A stretch of DNA of 64,000 bases, taken from positions 183,563,956 through 183,627,955 of the forward strand of contig CP136063.1 in NCBI GenBank assembly GCA_032622095.1. The letters are read 5' to 3'. A model generated the notes under the pieces. It made no database searches. It had not been told where the DNA came from and worked only from the letters and a program-made list of their open reading frames with translations. The DNA is from Siphonodentalium dalli. Taxonomy: Eukaryota; Mollusca; Scaphopoda; Gadilida; Siphonodentaliidae. A program made the translations under genes and the position numbers. Positions 13,101-28,100 of this stretch are shown here, piece after piece (positions within the stretch are counted from its first letter, which is position 1; each line of letters starts with the position of its first letter).

Positions 13101-16100
13101 TGAACGCCAACGACATTGTTGGCAAGAAAATAGCCCCCAAGCCGTAAATATCAACAACAACGACATTGTTGGCGAGAAAATAATTAGTTAAAATTACTAA
13201 ATACACGCAATCCTATTTTCCCTATACGGCAATGTGAGATTTTTCGGGTAGCCCCGAGCCGTGATGCCAACAACAACGACCCGAAGCCCTGAATGCCAAC
13301 AACAACGACATCATCGGGTCAGTTTTTTCCGCCCGATGTACCTTAAATCATACCTCTTTTAGGGAGGGTACAATAATTTCTCTTAAAAAGGCACGATTAA
13401 CTCATTGAAAAGCGAAAAAAATGTCATGTTTCTGACGAACGCCGCCAGTGGCGGGCTAACCTGCTAGTTATTATATATAACACCACTTCAATGTTCTCAT
13501 CTTTTGATTCTAGGTTGCCAGCTATCTGTCCAATGAGATATTGAAGGCAAATACAGTATGGTCAGGACTATTAACACACTCAGAAGGTATGTGATATCAA
13601 AATGTCTCTCCTCAAGTATATACCATATGGTCAGGGCTGTCCTAATTCATAATCATGGCAAGTTCATTAGGGGAACGGGACCACCCGCTCCAAGGACAAC
13701 CCACCCCAATGGACCGGTACAACCTGACCCAAGAAAGAACAAGGTATTTTTTTGATTAAAACTTTATTTTTAGCTAAGAATAAAATATGGGAACAGAATA
13801 TATAGTATGCTATATATATGAAATATGAGCAATATATAGATACAAAATATACTTTAGTTCAACAAATGTACATGAAAACAGAATATATAGTATAGGCTAT
13901 ATCACAGTCAGCTAGCAGCAGTGCCTCTGATGGCAGAAGTCTTATTCTTGCAATATAAAATCATTTCACTGACTAAAACAAATTCAAAAGCCCAACCAGC
14001 CAACTGTTGTGTTAAATACAGCTCCCGTTGAATACGTTGTGTTGGTCTGTATGTTGTGATGACATGATCCATTGTCTGCGTTAAACTGTTCACACGGGTG
14101 TGAACATTATTGTGTTATAACACAGAACTTAAATTCCAATTAATAATTAAGCTAATAAGTTGATATTGGATTAAATGCAATATTTCAAATCAATTGTCGG
14201 TATCTGTAATAAATAAATCCTACGACATTATCAAATCCCAACAACTAACACTTTATTGACATACAATTTTGATTTTCTTTCGGTTTGAAGCCAGCCACCA
14301 TCTTTGATCAATTTAAAACAAGAATGTCATGCGTATGTGCATAATTACCATATTAGGTATGCGTTACGGTTAACATTGTGTTGAAAATCGATTCTGTCTG
14401 TTGTGTGTGTTAACAGATACAACATATCGGACACATTGCAGCCATCTGAACACCTTAGTGGGTATTTGGTATGCAGGTTTGGCATTGGGAGGGCTTTCAA
14501 AAGAGTGTTCATTGACGTTGTTCACATTTTCCGTTCAAGAGTTATCCCTCTTTGTCTATCTGAAAATGTTAGATTTCCATCCATCCATTCATATATATCT
14601 CAACCATGGGTAATCGGATCTCAATGAAATTTGGTATGCAGGTTTGTCATCAGGTAGGCTTTCAAAAGAGGGTTCATTGACATTGTTCACATTTTTATGT
14701 TCAAGAGACTTAGAGTTATCCCTCTTTCTTTATCTGAAAATGTTGGAATTTCGTCCATCGTTCATTAGAATTGTCAAGTAATTTGTTCGTCGTCACATTT
14801 GTTTTCACAATTTGGTTTCCGACCTGCCCATATTTCAATTTTCAACATGTGGTATCCCAGCACCAGTGGTTCAACCTCATGTTGTTTCTGTTTGGTTTCC
14901 ATGCTATTTAGTCAGCTACTCAACACAATACATGGTTGAGTTATTATTGTAGTATCGGTTCAGTTTGTTGTTCATGATGTCATTCATGTTATGCAAGCTA
15001 TCGGGATCTTTCTACAGTAATGCCCTAAATAATCAACTCCTTAACCACAGCAGAATTATGGGTAATTTTTCAGGATTTAGTCGGAAATATTGCTTGTTGC
15101 CATTAATCAGAAAGAGCTTTCCGATGAATGACAACAAGCCATATTTCCGACTAAATCCTGAAAAATTACCCATAATTCTGCTGTGGTTAAGGAGTTGATT
15201 ACTTAGGGCATTACTGTAGATAGTGCATTTGATTGAACTTACCACACAGATGGAAGTAACTTAATCAATCGAAAGATAGCAATTGGTGTGTAATAATGTT
15301 TATTTCTTCACCAGGAATTGACGATCTTCCTATGGAACACACAAAAGACCTGATATTCTCCCCGTCTGACAAGAAGTTAATTTTTCCACAACTTGTGAAA
15401 TTATGTGAGGATCCGTCATCTCTTGGAGACAAACTACTCAGGACAGTGACGACGTTTTCTGGCACAGATGTTGATCATAGCAAAACAGGTGATGCTTAAA
15501 CCGATATGGCTCACTTCATCATCCAAAATCCCTACGCGGAATATTTGTGATCAAACTCGTGGATATGCACTGAAAACTTTTGCTTTCTTTCTATAATTTA
15601 CCATGTGAACTTCATGCTAAAATGACTGAAGGAGAAAATGTGCATTTTTTGTCTCAGTAGCAGCGTCTGTAGTGATAATATTTATAGCTGCTATGTCTTT
15701 TCTGTAGTATATATAAAGTCCCTATCAAAGTGTTTCCCATTTTTATGGAACCAGGCATGAATGTGGCCAAAGTGTTAACTAGTATAATTTGATTACACTG
15801 TCAATGGAGCTTTCCATACATATTCACTTGTGGAGGGAGCTTATGGTTGCTAGGAGTCAAGGCGTCTGCAGAAGTAATTTAATTAGTTTAAAGGGGTACT
15901 GTACACTAAATCCGCCCATTTATGCAACAAATGAATGAATTTGAGCCATGGATTAGTGCAAAATACATGCATGTGCTCTATGAACGATACATACAACATC
16001 GCAATTATAATGAAAATGGATTTATGGCTGGAGTCATAAATTCATTTTCATTATAATTACCTTGTTGTTTGCATCGTTCATAGAGCACATGAATGTATTT

Positions 16101-19100
16101 TGCGCTAATCCATGGCTCAAATTCATTCATTTGTTGCATATATGCTGTTGAGTATAAAAGGAGATGGTCCCATAAATTACTGGATTTAATGTACAGTACA
16201 TCTTTAACATCGCTTGTCATTACGCTATTATACACCGGAGAACATACATTATTTTCGCCTTTAACCCTTTCATGACTGGAGCTTCCTGAAGTTTTGAGAA
16301 AACCCTGTGCTTATGTGAGACTCACATATATAAGAGATTGCACTGTCACAGGATCTTTAGTGATGCACCAGCACAGCGCCCGTCATGAAAGGGTTAATTG
16401 TGAAAATTATGACAAGTGTCATGCAAAAAGAAAAACTGTTATAATCACAGACGAATTTCCAACATCATGGCCCAAATATGAATTTCAGTACATTATGATT
16501 TGACAACAAAAATGTTGTTTGAATATAAGCTATTTAACTCTGACAGTATACGTGGACATCAAGGTTATGGTGAACAAAGAATTTTCAATGTAGCAAGCTG
16601 TTTGGCAGAGCTGTTAAGTTTCTTGGATTGTCCGTGAGACTCACGGATTGCGATGGACAAAATCTCCAAAATACGGAAGACCACCCAAATCTCCCGCATG
16701 TGGATCCACTGTTGCCGTCGGTAACATCAAGAGTAATTTCATATTCATCATTATTCAGTACTTATCAGCAGTACTAATTGAGACTAATTAATGTTCACAC
16801 CCTCGGTAGCTGTCGTAAAAGTATAAACAATAGATTTAATAATGCGACTTAATACTACTAAGTCACAAACCATGCGAGCGGATGTGTCCATTTTGATTGC
16901 GGGGAAAACTGTATAGACGAGTCCATTTTGTACTTTCGGTTTCGTGCATATCCGGCCGTATCTAGTGGAATTCTACGTATTTTTACGTATTTTAAACGAA
17001 GTGTCTTTCTAAATGTTGATGGTCTGAGAAGTGTGCAGGTGTAGGCCTATTGTTGGACCTCATTGATGAACAGTAACTGTTCTTAGTAACGGATTAGAGG
17101 TACGCATTGTGAACGGAACTCAAAATTGCAAGACGGTCATTTTGTACTTTCATTTTCACCCATTTATGTCCGATTGTAGCCTTTGTAAATCGGGTTCGTT
17201 TTTACTTATTTTAAACGACGTTTCTGCTTCTATTACAACAACCAACAGGACATTCATTACCATTTTATTTAGGTCTATATATTTATAAAATAAACACAGA
17301 AAACAAACTCATAAAAACTATGTAATCTTCATCATAAAAATGATTTTTGGAACATGAACATATTTGGGCATATTTCCCGCAAAAATCTCCCGGATTGACA
17401 TTTTCAAAACTTAACAGGTCTGCTGATTGGTATAAAATATCTGCTATAAATTAATTGATTGACAGCTGTGGAGATGTCCATTCTTTCATACAAAATATTA
17501 AGGGAATATTCCTCATTCATTAGTAATGGAATATTCCTCACACTTTAGTAATGGAAAATCATGAAAGAATCTGAAAGAACAAAGATATTTTTGTTGTGTT
17601 ATCATATAACCAAGCATGGATATAGTGTGTCGGGCATTTTCAGAATGAGGTTCCCAGAGTGTGAATTTAGTGATGCTAGCCCACTGTGTGCTGTTTATGC
17701 AAAAATGCAAACAAACAAACCTTCATTCGTCCTGAACAAATCACTGAGAATGATTTTGTCAATGAAATTCAGCATCTGTGACCTCATTCTGCTTAGGCCT
17801 CATTTTCTGGAAAGTATCTGCAGTCTCAAATTAACATTGTTTTTAGTTACTTTTTCTCTTCTGTTCAGTTTCTATATGCCCTAATTTTCAAAATATAAAT
17901 TGCATAATCGAGGTGACTGATGGGTGCACATCACCATCTTCAACTGGGAAACTTCAATCTGATCTTATGTTTCCCATAGCAGTTGAGCCCTAAGCAGAAT
18001 GAGGTCTCCAGATGGTGAATTTGGTGACCCTAGCCCGCTATGCAGAAGTTCATCACTAAATTCACCCTCTGAGGACCTCATTCTGCAAATGTCAGACACA
18101 CTATATCCGGGCTTGCATATAACCAGGTCTGGCACATCCTGAATTTAACTATTATATTAAAATTATTAGCTAGTACTTGCATTTGATGAATGAGGCATAA
18201 ACCAAAATCAGATATGATTGTGATTGTTAACCCTTTAATGATTGGAGCTTCTTGAAATTTTGCGAAAACCCTGTTCCAATGCATTCTCTTATATATGTGA
18301 GTTGCCCATAGAGCGCCTCTCATATATAAGAGAATGCACTGGCACAGGATCTTTCATCCTGCACCAGCGCAGCTCCCATCATGAAAGGGTTAAAAAACGG
18401 TTTACCTTGTGTATCAGTACCACATTCGTGGTAAGTAAACTAAAGGTGCTAGTATAAGTGTCCATGTGAATATTTAAATGCATATTAAGTCCTAATTTTA
18501 CTACTTCAAACTGACATTTTGCGACCCAGCCACTGGCACTACAAACATTTGAATATAAACCGAGAATGATTTTGTCAATGAGAGGTACTTTATTTAATTT
18601 ATATGAAAAAATTGCATTGTATTCTGTCAAGCGTGTTACACAATTTATAGAAATACCTGTGTTGAGCAAGTTGATTCGCTTTGAGGCATAGAGTGTTTCA
18701 AATCACTTTAAAGATGATATAATCAGGAGTGTCCTATTAGCCGAGTCAAAATTTTCCATGAAAGACCCTCCATAGCAATCAGAATTAGGCCATTAAAATT
18801 GCATAAATGTGTTATTCTGCATCAAAACGGACTTGTGCAACTTGTTGCATACATTCCAATGTCGCTGTACATAGTCGTCAAAAATTGAGAAAATGTGGAT
18901 TTGGTATAGTCAAATTTAACTATAATAGTTGAACCCTGGATGTGCCAGTCCTGATAACTGTCATATTCTTCTGGTTTCAGACTTGACCATTCAGACAGAG
19001 TTATTGATTTTGTCACATGAGTGTCATACCATCGCTTGTAATATGGAGGGAATATCAAAAGTACTTCGGATGGCTAGAACATGTGCGTCAAGTTTAACAA

Positions 19101-22100
19101 ATGGCAGTGAATTCAGTCAATTGGTAAGACAGATATTAACAAATGGCAGCAAATTCAACTTATGGTAATAAAGCTGAATGTCAATTCATTTATATGTGAT
19201 ATGGTGGGGATATTAACAAATGACAGCAAATTCAACTTATGGTAATATAGCAGAATGTCAAATCATTGGTATGTGATATGGTGGGGAGGTGGGGATATTA
19301 ACAAACGATAGCAAATTCAACTTATGGTAATATAGCTGAATGTCAAATCATTTATATGTGATATGGTGGGGATATTAATAAATGGAAGAATATTCAACCT
19401 AATAGTAAGATCGCTGAATGTCAAATCATTTGTATGTGATATGGTGGGATATTGACAAGTGGCAGAGAATTCAACCAAATTGTAAAATAGTTGAATGTCA
19501 AGTCAATTCATTTGTATGTGATATGGCAGGGATATTAACACATGGTGGTGGGATATTAACATATGGCTGCGAATTCAGCCGAATAGTAAGATAGCTATGT
19601 CAAACCATTTGTATGTGCTTTGGCGGGGATATTAACATATGACAGTAAATTATGCCTAATTGTAATATAGCTATATCAAACCATTTGTATGTGACATGGC
19701 TGGAATATTTAAGTGCTGTTAATGGTTCGATCTTGTGTGCCGAGTTTAACAGGTGGCAGTAAATTCAATCTGTGGTAAAGACTAATCCAGACTTTCAAGG
19801 TACAGTGGGAATCCTTTCATAGTAAAGTGATAAGCAGACATAACTCTAAATAAGAATTTGGTTGAACAATTCCACATTCCCTTATGTTCAATCAATTCCA
19901 TAAGTTACGAGAGACCAGCCTAGAGGGCAACTTGTGAGCCATGTGTTTTCTCTCTCATATACCAGTATGCATATTCCCAGTCGCATGTTTAAAGTGTATT
20001 TATTGATTATAATGGTGTTCTTACTTGCTATAATTGTTTTGTAAATGGGCTCCTGTGTTGCATAATACTTATTGGATGATCAAAGGATGGTGCTGGGGTG
20101 TAAAGTTAACTTCAGCCATTGTTATTTGTCCCTGTTAACCCTTTCATGATGTGAGCTGTGCTGATGCATCATTCAAGATCCTATGCCGGTGCTTCCTGAA
20201 ATTTTGCGAAAACCCTGTGCCAATGCCTTCTTTTATATATGCGTGTCTCCCATAGGGAGCCTCGCATATATAAGGGAATACATTGGCCTAACAATAATTA
20301 TGTAAGCATGTAACATAAAAGCCAGTGCATTCTCTTATATATGCTAGGCTCCCTATTGGAGACTAGCATATATAAGAGAATGCACCAGTCATGGAAAGGA
20401 TAACAGATCACTTCTCCCTAATAACCAAATATTGAGAAGTGACTTCTCTCAATTTGGAACCTCCAGGCTGGTCCCAGGATCATTCAGTACCAATAAGACC
20501 AAAACAAAAATATTGTTTGATTTACATCCCCTCCTGACCCTATTTTTAGCTCAACTTACTTTTGTAAGTTTGAGCTATTGCCATGGTTTGGCGTCCGTCG
20601 TCCGTGTGTCCGTGTGTCCGTGTGTCCGTCAACAATTTCCTTTGGCGCGGGCTACAGGTTGTACCTTTGGTCTGATCTTCATGAAATTTGTCATGAATGT
20701 TGACATTGACATGTAGATGGGAACGAGTCATTTTGGGGTCATTCGGCCAAAAAACATGGCCGCTGGCAGCCATCTTGGATTTCAAGATTCAATCCATTGG
20801 CGTGGCCTACAGGTCGTACTATTCATCTGATCATCATGAAATTTGTCATTGATGTTAATATTGACATGTAGATGGGAACGAGTGATTTTGGGGTTGTTCG
20901 GCCAAAAAACATGGCTGCCAGCAGCCATCTTGGATTTAACTCTTTGCATGACTAAATCCTTTGGCGCGGGCTACAGGTTGTACCTTTGGTCTAATCTTTA
21001 TGAAATTTGTCATGAATGTTGACATTGACATGTAGATGGGAACAAATCATTGTGGGGTCATTCGGCCAAAAAACATGGCCGCTGGCGGCCATCATAGATT
21101 TCAAAATTCAATCCATTGGCGCGAGCTACAGGTCGTACTGTTCGTCTGATCATCATGAAATTTGTCGTGGATGTTAATATTGACATGTAGATGGGAACGA
21201 GTCATTTTGGGGTTGTTCGGCCAATAAACATGGCCGCCAGCAGCTATCTTGGATTTTACTCTTTGCATGACTAAATCCTTTGGCGCGGGCTACAGGTCGT
21301 AGCTTCGATCGGAACATCATGAAATTTGTCATGGATGTTAACAATGACATGTAGATGGGAACGAGGGATTTTGGGGTCGTTCGGCCGAAAAACATGGCCG
21401 CCAGCAGCCATCTTGGATTTTACTCTTTGCATGACTAAATCCTTTGGCCCGGGCTACAGGTCGTACCTTTGGTCTGATCTTTATGAAATTTGTCATGAAT
21501 GTTGACATTGACATGTAGATGGGAACGAGTCATTTTGGGGTCATTCGGCCAAAAAACATGGCCGCTGGCAGCCATCTTGGATTTCAAGATTCAATCCATT
21601 GGCGCGGGCTACAGATCGTACTGTTCCCCTGATCATCATGAAATTTGTCATTGATGTTAATAATGACATGTAGATGGGAACGAGTGATTTTGGTGTCGTT
21701 CGGCCAAAAAACATGGCCGCCAGCAGCCATCTTGGATTTTACTCTTTGCATGACTAAATCCTTTGGCGTGGGCTACAGGTTGTACCTTTGGTCTAATCTT
21801 TATAAAATTTGTCATGAATGTTGACATTGACATGTAGATGGGAACGAATCATTGTGGGGTCATTCGGCCAAAAAACATGGCCGCTGGCGGCCATCTTAGA
21901 TTTCAAAATTCAATCCATTGGCGCGAGCTACAGGTCGTACTGTTCGTCTGATCATCATGAAATTTGTCATGGATGTTAATATTGACATGTAGATGGGAAC
22001 GAGTCATTTTGGGGTTGTTCGGCCAATAAACATGGCCGCCAGCAGCCATCTTGGATTTTACTATTTGCATGACTAAATCGTTTGGTGCGGGCTACAGGTC

Positions 22101-25100
22101 GTACCTTTGGTCTGATCTTTATGAAATTTGTCATGAATGTTGACATTGACATGTAGATGGGAACGAGTCATTTTGGGGTCATTCGGCCAAAAAACATGGC
22201 CGCTGGCAGCCATCTTGGATTTCAAGATTCAATCCATTGGCGCGGGCTACAGGTCGTACTGTTCGTCTGATCATCATGAAATTTGTCATTGATGTTAATA
22301 ATGACATGTAGATGGGATCGAGTCGTTTTGGGGTCATTCGGTCAAAAAACATGGCCGCCAGCAGCCATCTTGGATTTTACTCTTTGCATGACTAAATCCT
22401 TTGGTGTGGGCTACAGGTCGTAGCTTTGGTCAGATGGTCATGAAATTTGTCATGAATTATAACAATGACATGTAGATGGGAACGAGTCGTTTTGGGGTCA
22501 TTCGGTCAAAAAACATGGCCACCAGCATTTTACTCTTTGCATGACTAAATCCTTTGGCGTGGGCTACAGGTCATACCTTTGGTCTGATCTTTATTAAATT
22601 TGTCATGGATGTTAACACTGACATGTAGATGGGAACGAGTTGTACCTTTGGTCTAATCTTTATGAAATTTGTCCTGAATGTTGACATTGACATGTAGATG
22701 GGAACGAATCATTGTGGGGTCATTCGGCCAAATAACATGGCTGCCAGCGGCCATCTTGGATTTCAAAATTCAATCCATTGGCGCGGTCTACAGGTCGTAC
22801 TGTTCGTCTGATCATCATGAAATTTGTAGGTCGTAGCTTTGGTCAGATCTTCATAAAATTTGTCATGGATGTTAACAATTATACGTAGATGGGAACGAGT
22901 CCTTTTGGGGTCAATTGGTAAAAAAAAATGGCCACCAGCAGCCATCTTGTATCTTACTCTTTGCATCACTAAATCCTTTGGCGCAGGTTAGACATTTCAA
23001 TTAGCACCTTTCCTATTCCTCCATTTACTGTCAACCATTAAATTATTCCCCTACCTAAGTTGAGCTACAGTGTCATTGACACTTTCATTAGTCCCCTCCT
23101 CAATTTTCTTTCTTCTCATGCCTTAACTCTTTCATGATGGGAGCTGTGCTGGTGCAGCATTAAAGAATGTGTCAGTTTATTCTCTTATAGATGTGAGTCT
23201 CCCATAGGGAGATTCGCATATATAAGAGAATGCACTGGCTTACAAGGTCAAGGTAAACATTGTTAGGCCAATGCATTCTCTTATATGGGCGACTCGCATA
23301 TATAATAGAATGCATTGGCACAGGTTTTTTTTTAGCAAAATATCAGGAAGCTCCAGTCATGGAAGGGTTAATCATCAAATTACATTTCAATCAGTGTATT
23401 TTGATCAAATTGGACAATCTAAATCACCTTGTAATGTATAAGATATGATACTGATTCAATATCTATGGCCATTTATGTTATAGGAAGAATAAAACATAAA
23501 AAATAAAATTCGCCCTCCTGCACCATTTTTCTAAAAGAGTTGGATGTAAATCTAGCAATTTATTTATATTGGCCTAAGGGTGAACTCATTCTTCCATCTA
23601 TCTACTACATCAGGTCAGACTACTGACAGGAATCGGTCGATTCACTGAGATGACCTACATTTTCGATGCCCTTATACAGCACCATCAGTTCGAGTTACTC
23701 CTGAAGAAGGGAATGGAAAGGGTAAGTCATTTATCCCGTAAGCTAAAGAAATAAAAATACACTGTTCTCAGACATCTCCGTCATCAAAGAGGGCTGCATA
23801 AAACGCTTAAATTCAATCAGAATATTAAAACTTAACCCTTTCTATACTAAATGGATTCTCCCATCAGTTATAAAAAGTATACATTGGAATGGTCTATTAT
23901 TCATTTAGAGGGGTGTTCAGGTTATAAAAGCAGAAAACAGATAAATAAAAGTTCAGAAGAACCCCTATTTATTGAACATTTCCTATATACTCATTAATGA
24001 TGCTTTAGTATATAAAGGGTTATTCTCCCATTTAGATTAGTTTTTGCTGTGGTTCAATAATCCTTTTCACATTTTTACGTTCTTATGATGCCACTTAGGC
24101 AGGTCATCACGGAGCCATTAAACAGGTCTTGGAAATCCCATTTATAGCTTTTAGTTATATATAGCTGGTGTAGTTACATATGACAATTACTAATGGATGG
24201 ATCTGGTTGAAGAGAGATAACCCAATTAACAAGACAATGATGTTAACCCTTTACCCAATAAACCGGCCAAAACCGGCCAAATAAAGCTTCAACAGCCTAA
24301 AATATCTTCGGTCTGTCTCAATAGAACCATACAAATATGGATATCATTGGAACCGGCTCCTTGAACACATTGTGATGGTTACAGTTATGCCCTGTGCCAA
24401 TGCATTCTCTTATATATGCGAGTCGACCATAGGTCGCCTCGCATATATAAGAGAATGCATTGGCCTAAAAAAAATCTTTTTTTAACACTTTTTACCATTT
24501 TTTCTTACATTCTTTAACAATTTTATAATTTTTAATGTGTTAAGCCAATGCATTCTCTTATATATGTGAGGCGACCTATGGTCGACTCGCATATATAAGA
24601 GAATGCATTGGCACAGGGCCGTTCTGTTGGGTAAAGGGTTAATAGTGTGAGAGCCTGGTTTGACATAGGTCGTTTGTTGAACTTATTACCTAAACATTTC
24701 CAATAGATATAACTCCTTCTGTACTTGTATTTATCTGTCGTCTGCTTTTATCACCTTAACGTCCCTCCAAATCAATAATAGACCATTCCATTGTACACTT
24801 TTTAACAAAGTGGGAGAATCCATTTAGTATAGAAAGGGTTAAGTGAGTATAGTTTGCTCTATTTCATGTACAAAATATTCCAACACTGTCACTTTTTTCT
24901 GACATGTGTATTTGAAGAAGTGATCACATATGAATGCATCAGAGGTCAATGACATATAGCAGCACAGATTTCTAAGCAGATGCACATGCTTCTCTAGGCT
25001 TCTTGGATTTTATGTATGCTAGTGTAATAGAAATTGTGATGCAAATGGTTTCTCAAGGTTTAGCAAGATAACACCTCTCAGCTGCAGTAATGCCCTAAAT

Positions 25101-28100
25101 AATCAACTCCTTAACCACAGCAGAATTATGGGTAACTTTTCAGGATTTAGTTGGAAATATGGCTTGTTGCCATTCATAGGAAAGCTCTCAGTGAGAGCTT
25201 TCCGATGAATGGCAACAATCCATATTACGGACTAATTCCTGAAAAGTTACCCATAATTCTGCTGCAGTTTAGGAGTCGATTATTTAGGGCATTACTGTAT
25301 AGTTGCAACAGCTCGCAGTAATGCTCACATGCAATGAAAATTGGTCAACTGCTGTTTTACTATAGTCATATGACTCATATTTAACTAGAATAGCTATTTA
25401 TTACATAATTAGCCCCTAAAACCGGCCTCATATTTTTTTAGTATGAGACACGTATATTATCGGCATGCATAGTGACGTAAGAGCTTAGCGCAATAATATC
25501 AATGTCAATGCTGGAACATTATTATTATGTTCATTAGAATATAATTATGATATTCAATTTGTGTTGGGTTATTTAGTGTTGACTATGAGATAAACATGGG
25601 TTATAAGGGTGGTTGAACAATGTTGCCAACATGAAAAGACACATTTAAAATGGAGATATATTTATTCTTGAAGGTGTCTTTACTTCCTCTTTGGTTGTGA
25701 TAAGGAAATCAATATTAATAATTTTTAACTGCCACCATTTCAAGATGTTTTTTCCTTGCTAATATGTGATTATGTAATAAAAAGGATCTCAAATTCATCA
25801 TTCATCGCAATTCTATACAAAATTAATTTACCTCGTCTCACTAAAGCTTGGCTCAAATCAAATTTAGTGCTCTGCACTCGGTTAATAAATTTTGCATAGA
25901 ATTGCAACTCATTAAAATTCCCTATATGTAAAGCCACAAAATGTTTATTATCTGTTTCTAAGACACTTTTTTTTTAAATGGGCAGGTAGGCAGGTTTTTA
26001 TAACTATTTTTTACCTACAAAATTACACAGCTGGCAGGTTTTTATTAACACTCTTTATGACCAAAGTTTCCCAGCAAGGAGGTTTTATTTGTTTACTCAC
26101 AAATTATGAAAAGCATAGCTCTTTAGAATTTCAGGTTAACAGTCTATTCTACGACACAAGTATATACAGTTTAACACTTCCATGACTGGGAGCTTCCTGA
26201 AATTTTGCGAAAACCCTGAGTCCATGCATTCTCTTATATATGTGAGTCTCCCACAGGGAGCCTCGCATATCTAAGAGAATACATTGGCCTAACAATATTT
26301 ACATTGACCTTGTAAGCCAGTGCATTGTCTTATATATGTGAGGCTCCCTATGACACAGAATCTTTATTGCTGTACCAGAGTTGTTCCCGTCATGAAAGGG
26401 TTAAACAAACTAAGAAGAAAACGTTAGTTTCATCAGAAATAATAAAGTGAAATATCAGTACAAGTTTGACAAATTGTGGTCATTGCTTTGTAAAGTCAAG
26501 CGGCAGGATGATATATAACTTTTATTTTTAGTGGGCCATAAATATCACCCAGCGGGGCATACTTTTATGAGGAGGCAAGTGTCTGAGAAACAGAAAATCA
26601 ATTTTGTTTGGCCTAACTATCATAGCTATAAATGGTATTTCCCAGACCTGCTAAAACCATCCTACTACAGTAATGTCCTAAATAATCGACCCCTAAACCA
26701 CAGCAGAATTATGGGAAATTATTCAGGATTTAGTCGGAAAAATGGCTTGCTGCCATATTTCCGACTAAATCTGACTAAATCCTGAAAATTTTCTATATCT
26801 CTGCTGTGGTTAAAGGGTCATATACTTCGGGCATTAATATACATGTATGTTGTTTTACCCTTTACCTAATTCATGCTTATGTTTGCAAACAGTTACACCC
26901 CAGCTAATCACGCACCAGAATACTAAATACCCAGTGTTCAAAATAAACATGCAGGGTGGAAATCCTGATAAAATTTAATAAATGTTCAGACCAGAATAAA
27001 TGTGCAGGGAAGTGCAGTTGAAATCCATTATAACTGTTGATTTTATAATTATGGGATAGAGAAATTGCCTGGAATGTGCATAAACATACACCAGCATTTC
27101 CACAAGGGAGCATCCTATCCAGTCCGTGAGATGGTTATTGTTATGCCTGTTCCGGTGTCCCTCTCCGCACAGTTGTCAAAACTTAAACAAACATGACATC
27201 TTAGGAGTTACATGTAAAATCTCGTGTTTGATCCAGTTATATTTCATATCATACGTTTGGTATCAATACCAGTCATGCAAATTGTGTGTCATTATTTACA
27301 GCTGTTATCAAGATGTATAGTAATGCCCTAAATAAATCGACTCCTTAACCACAGCAGAATTATGGGTAATTTTTCAGGATTTAGTCAGAAATATGGCTTG
27401 TTGCCATTCATCAGAAAGCTCTCATTGTTTTCATTAGCAATAACTCAAATAACGAGATTTTGCTGCATAACAAAAACATTGTGATGTATACTTTACTTTT
27501 ATAGTGGAAATACTGATAAAAGTTCAATTAGTCAAAACTTTATGGTAAATATTAGAAAAGTTCAAAGCATTGAAAAATATTTTTTTTTAAATCAGTCAGA
27601 CTAAACTGTTTGAACTTAATACTTGTTTACCGATGTTTGTTGGCAAAGTAATGTAACAGTTTTGTTTACATGAAATTGGCTTCAACACACAAAATTGTTA
27701 TTGTAGAAGTTAGAACTATCAATGATGAATATAAATGTATCTATTTCTCAATGCTATTCTTAGTGGTGATGTTTTTACAAACTAAGTTTTTTACACATTT
27801 ACCAATTGCGAGTGCCTTGGGTCCTTTTAATAGATAACCATCTGCTTTTTTTGCATATTTTACAAAAAGGCGCATAAGTTATTGTTCACAGGAAAGATAA
27901 CTCTGTAATACTTAGGAAAGTAGAAAATCAGTGTTAATCCTGTTCATGTTAATCTGCGTTGGTGCTGTGTCAGTCCCCCCCCCCCCCCCCCCCCCCCAGT
28001 GAAATGAATGGAATTAGCAGGTCGGGCACAGGTTCTAATTGAGCTAAATAGCTCATTTGAGCTCACGTAGCTAAATTGAGCTAAATTTTTAATGTGATTT

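Noticed and set aside
12137-13206. Repeated - strand ORFs reading MYLVILTNYFLANNVVVVDI
   Set aside because: Each lies in one 290-bp repeat unit; identity of units explains the conservation and no codon-position bias can be argued.
13556-13557. GTATGG as donor of exon 13514
   Set aside because: It would end the exon at phase 0, while the next exon needs one leading base; the GTATGT at 13587 fits.
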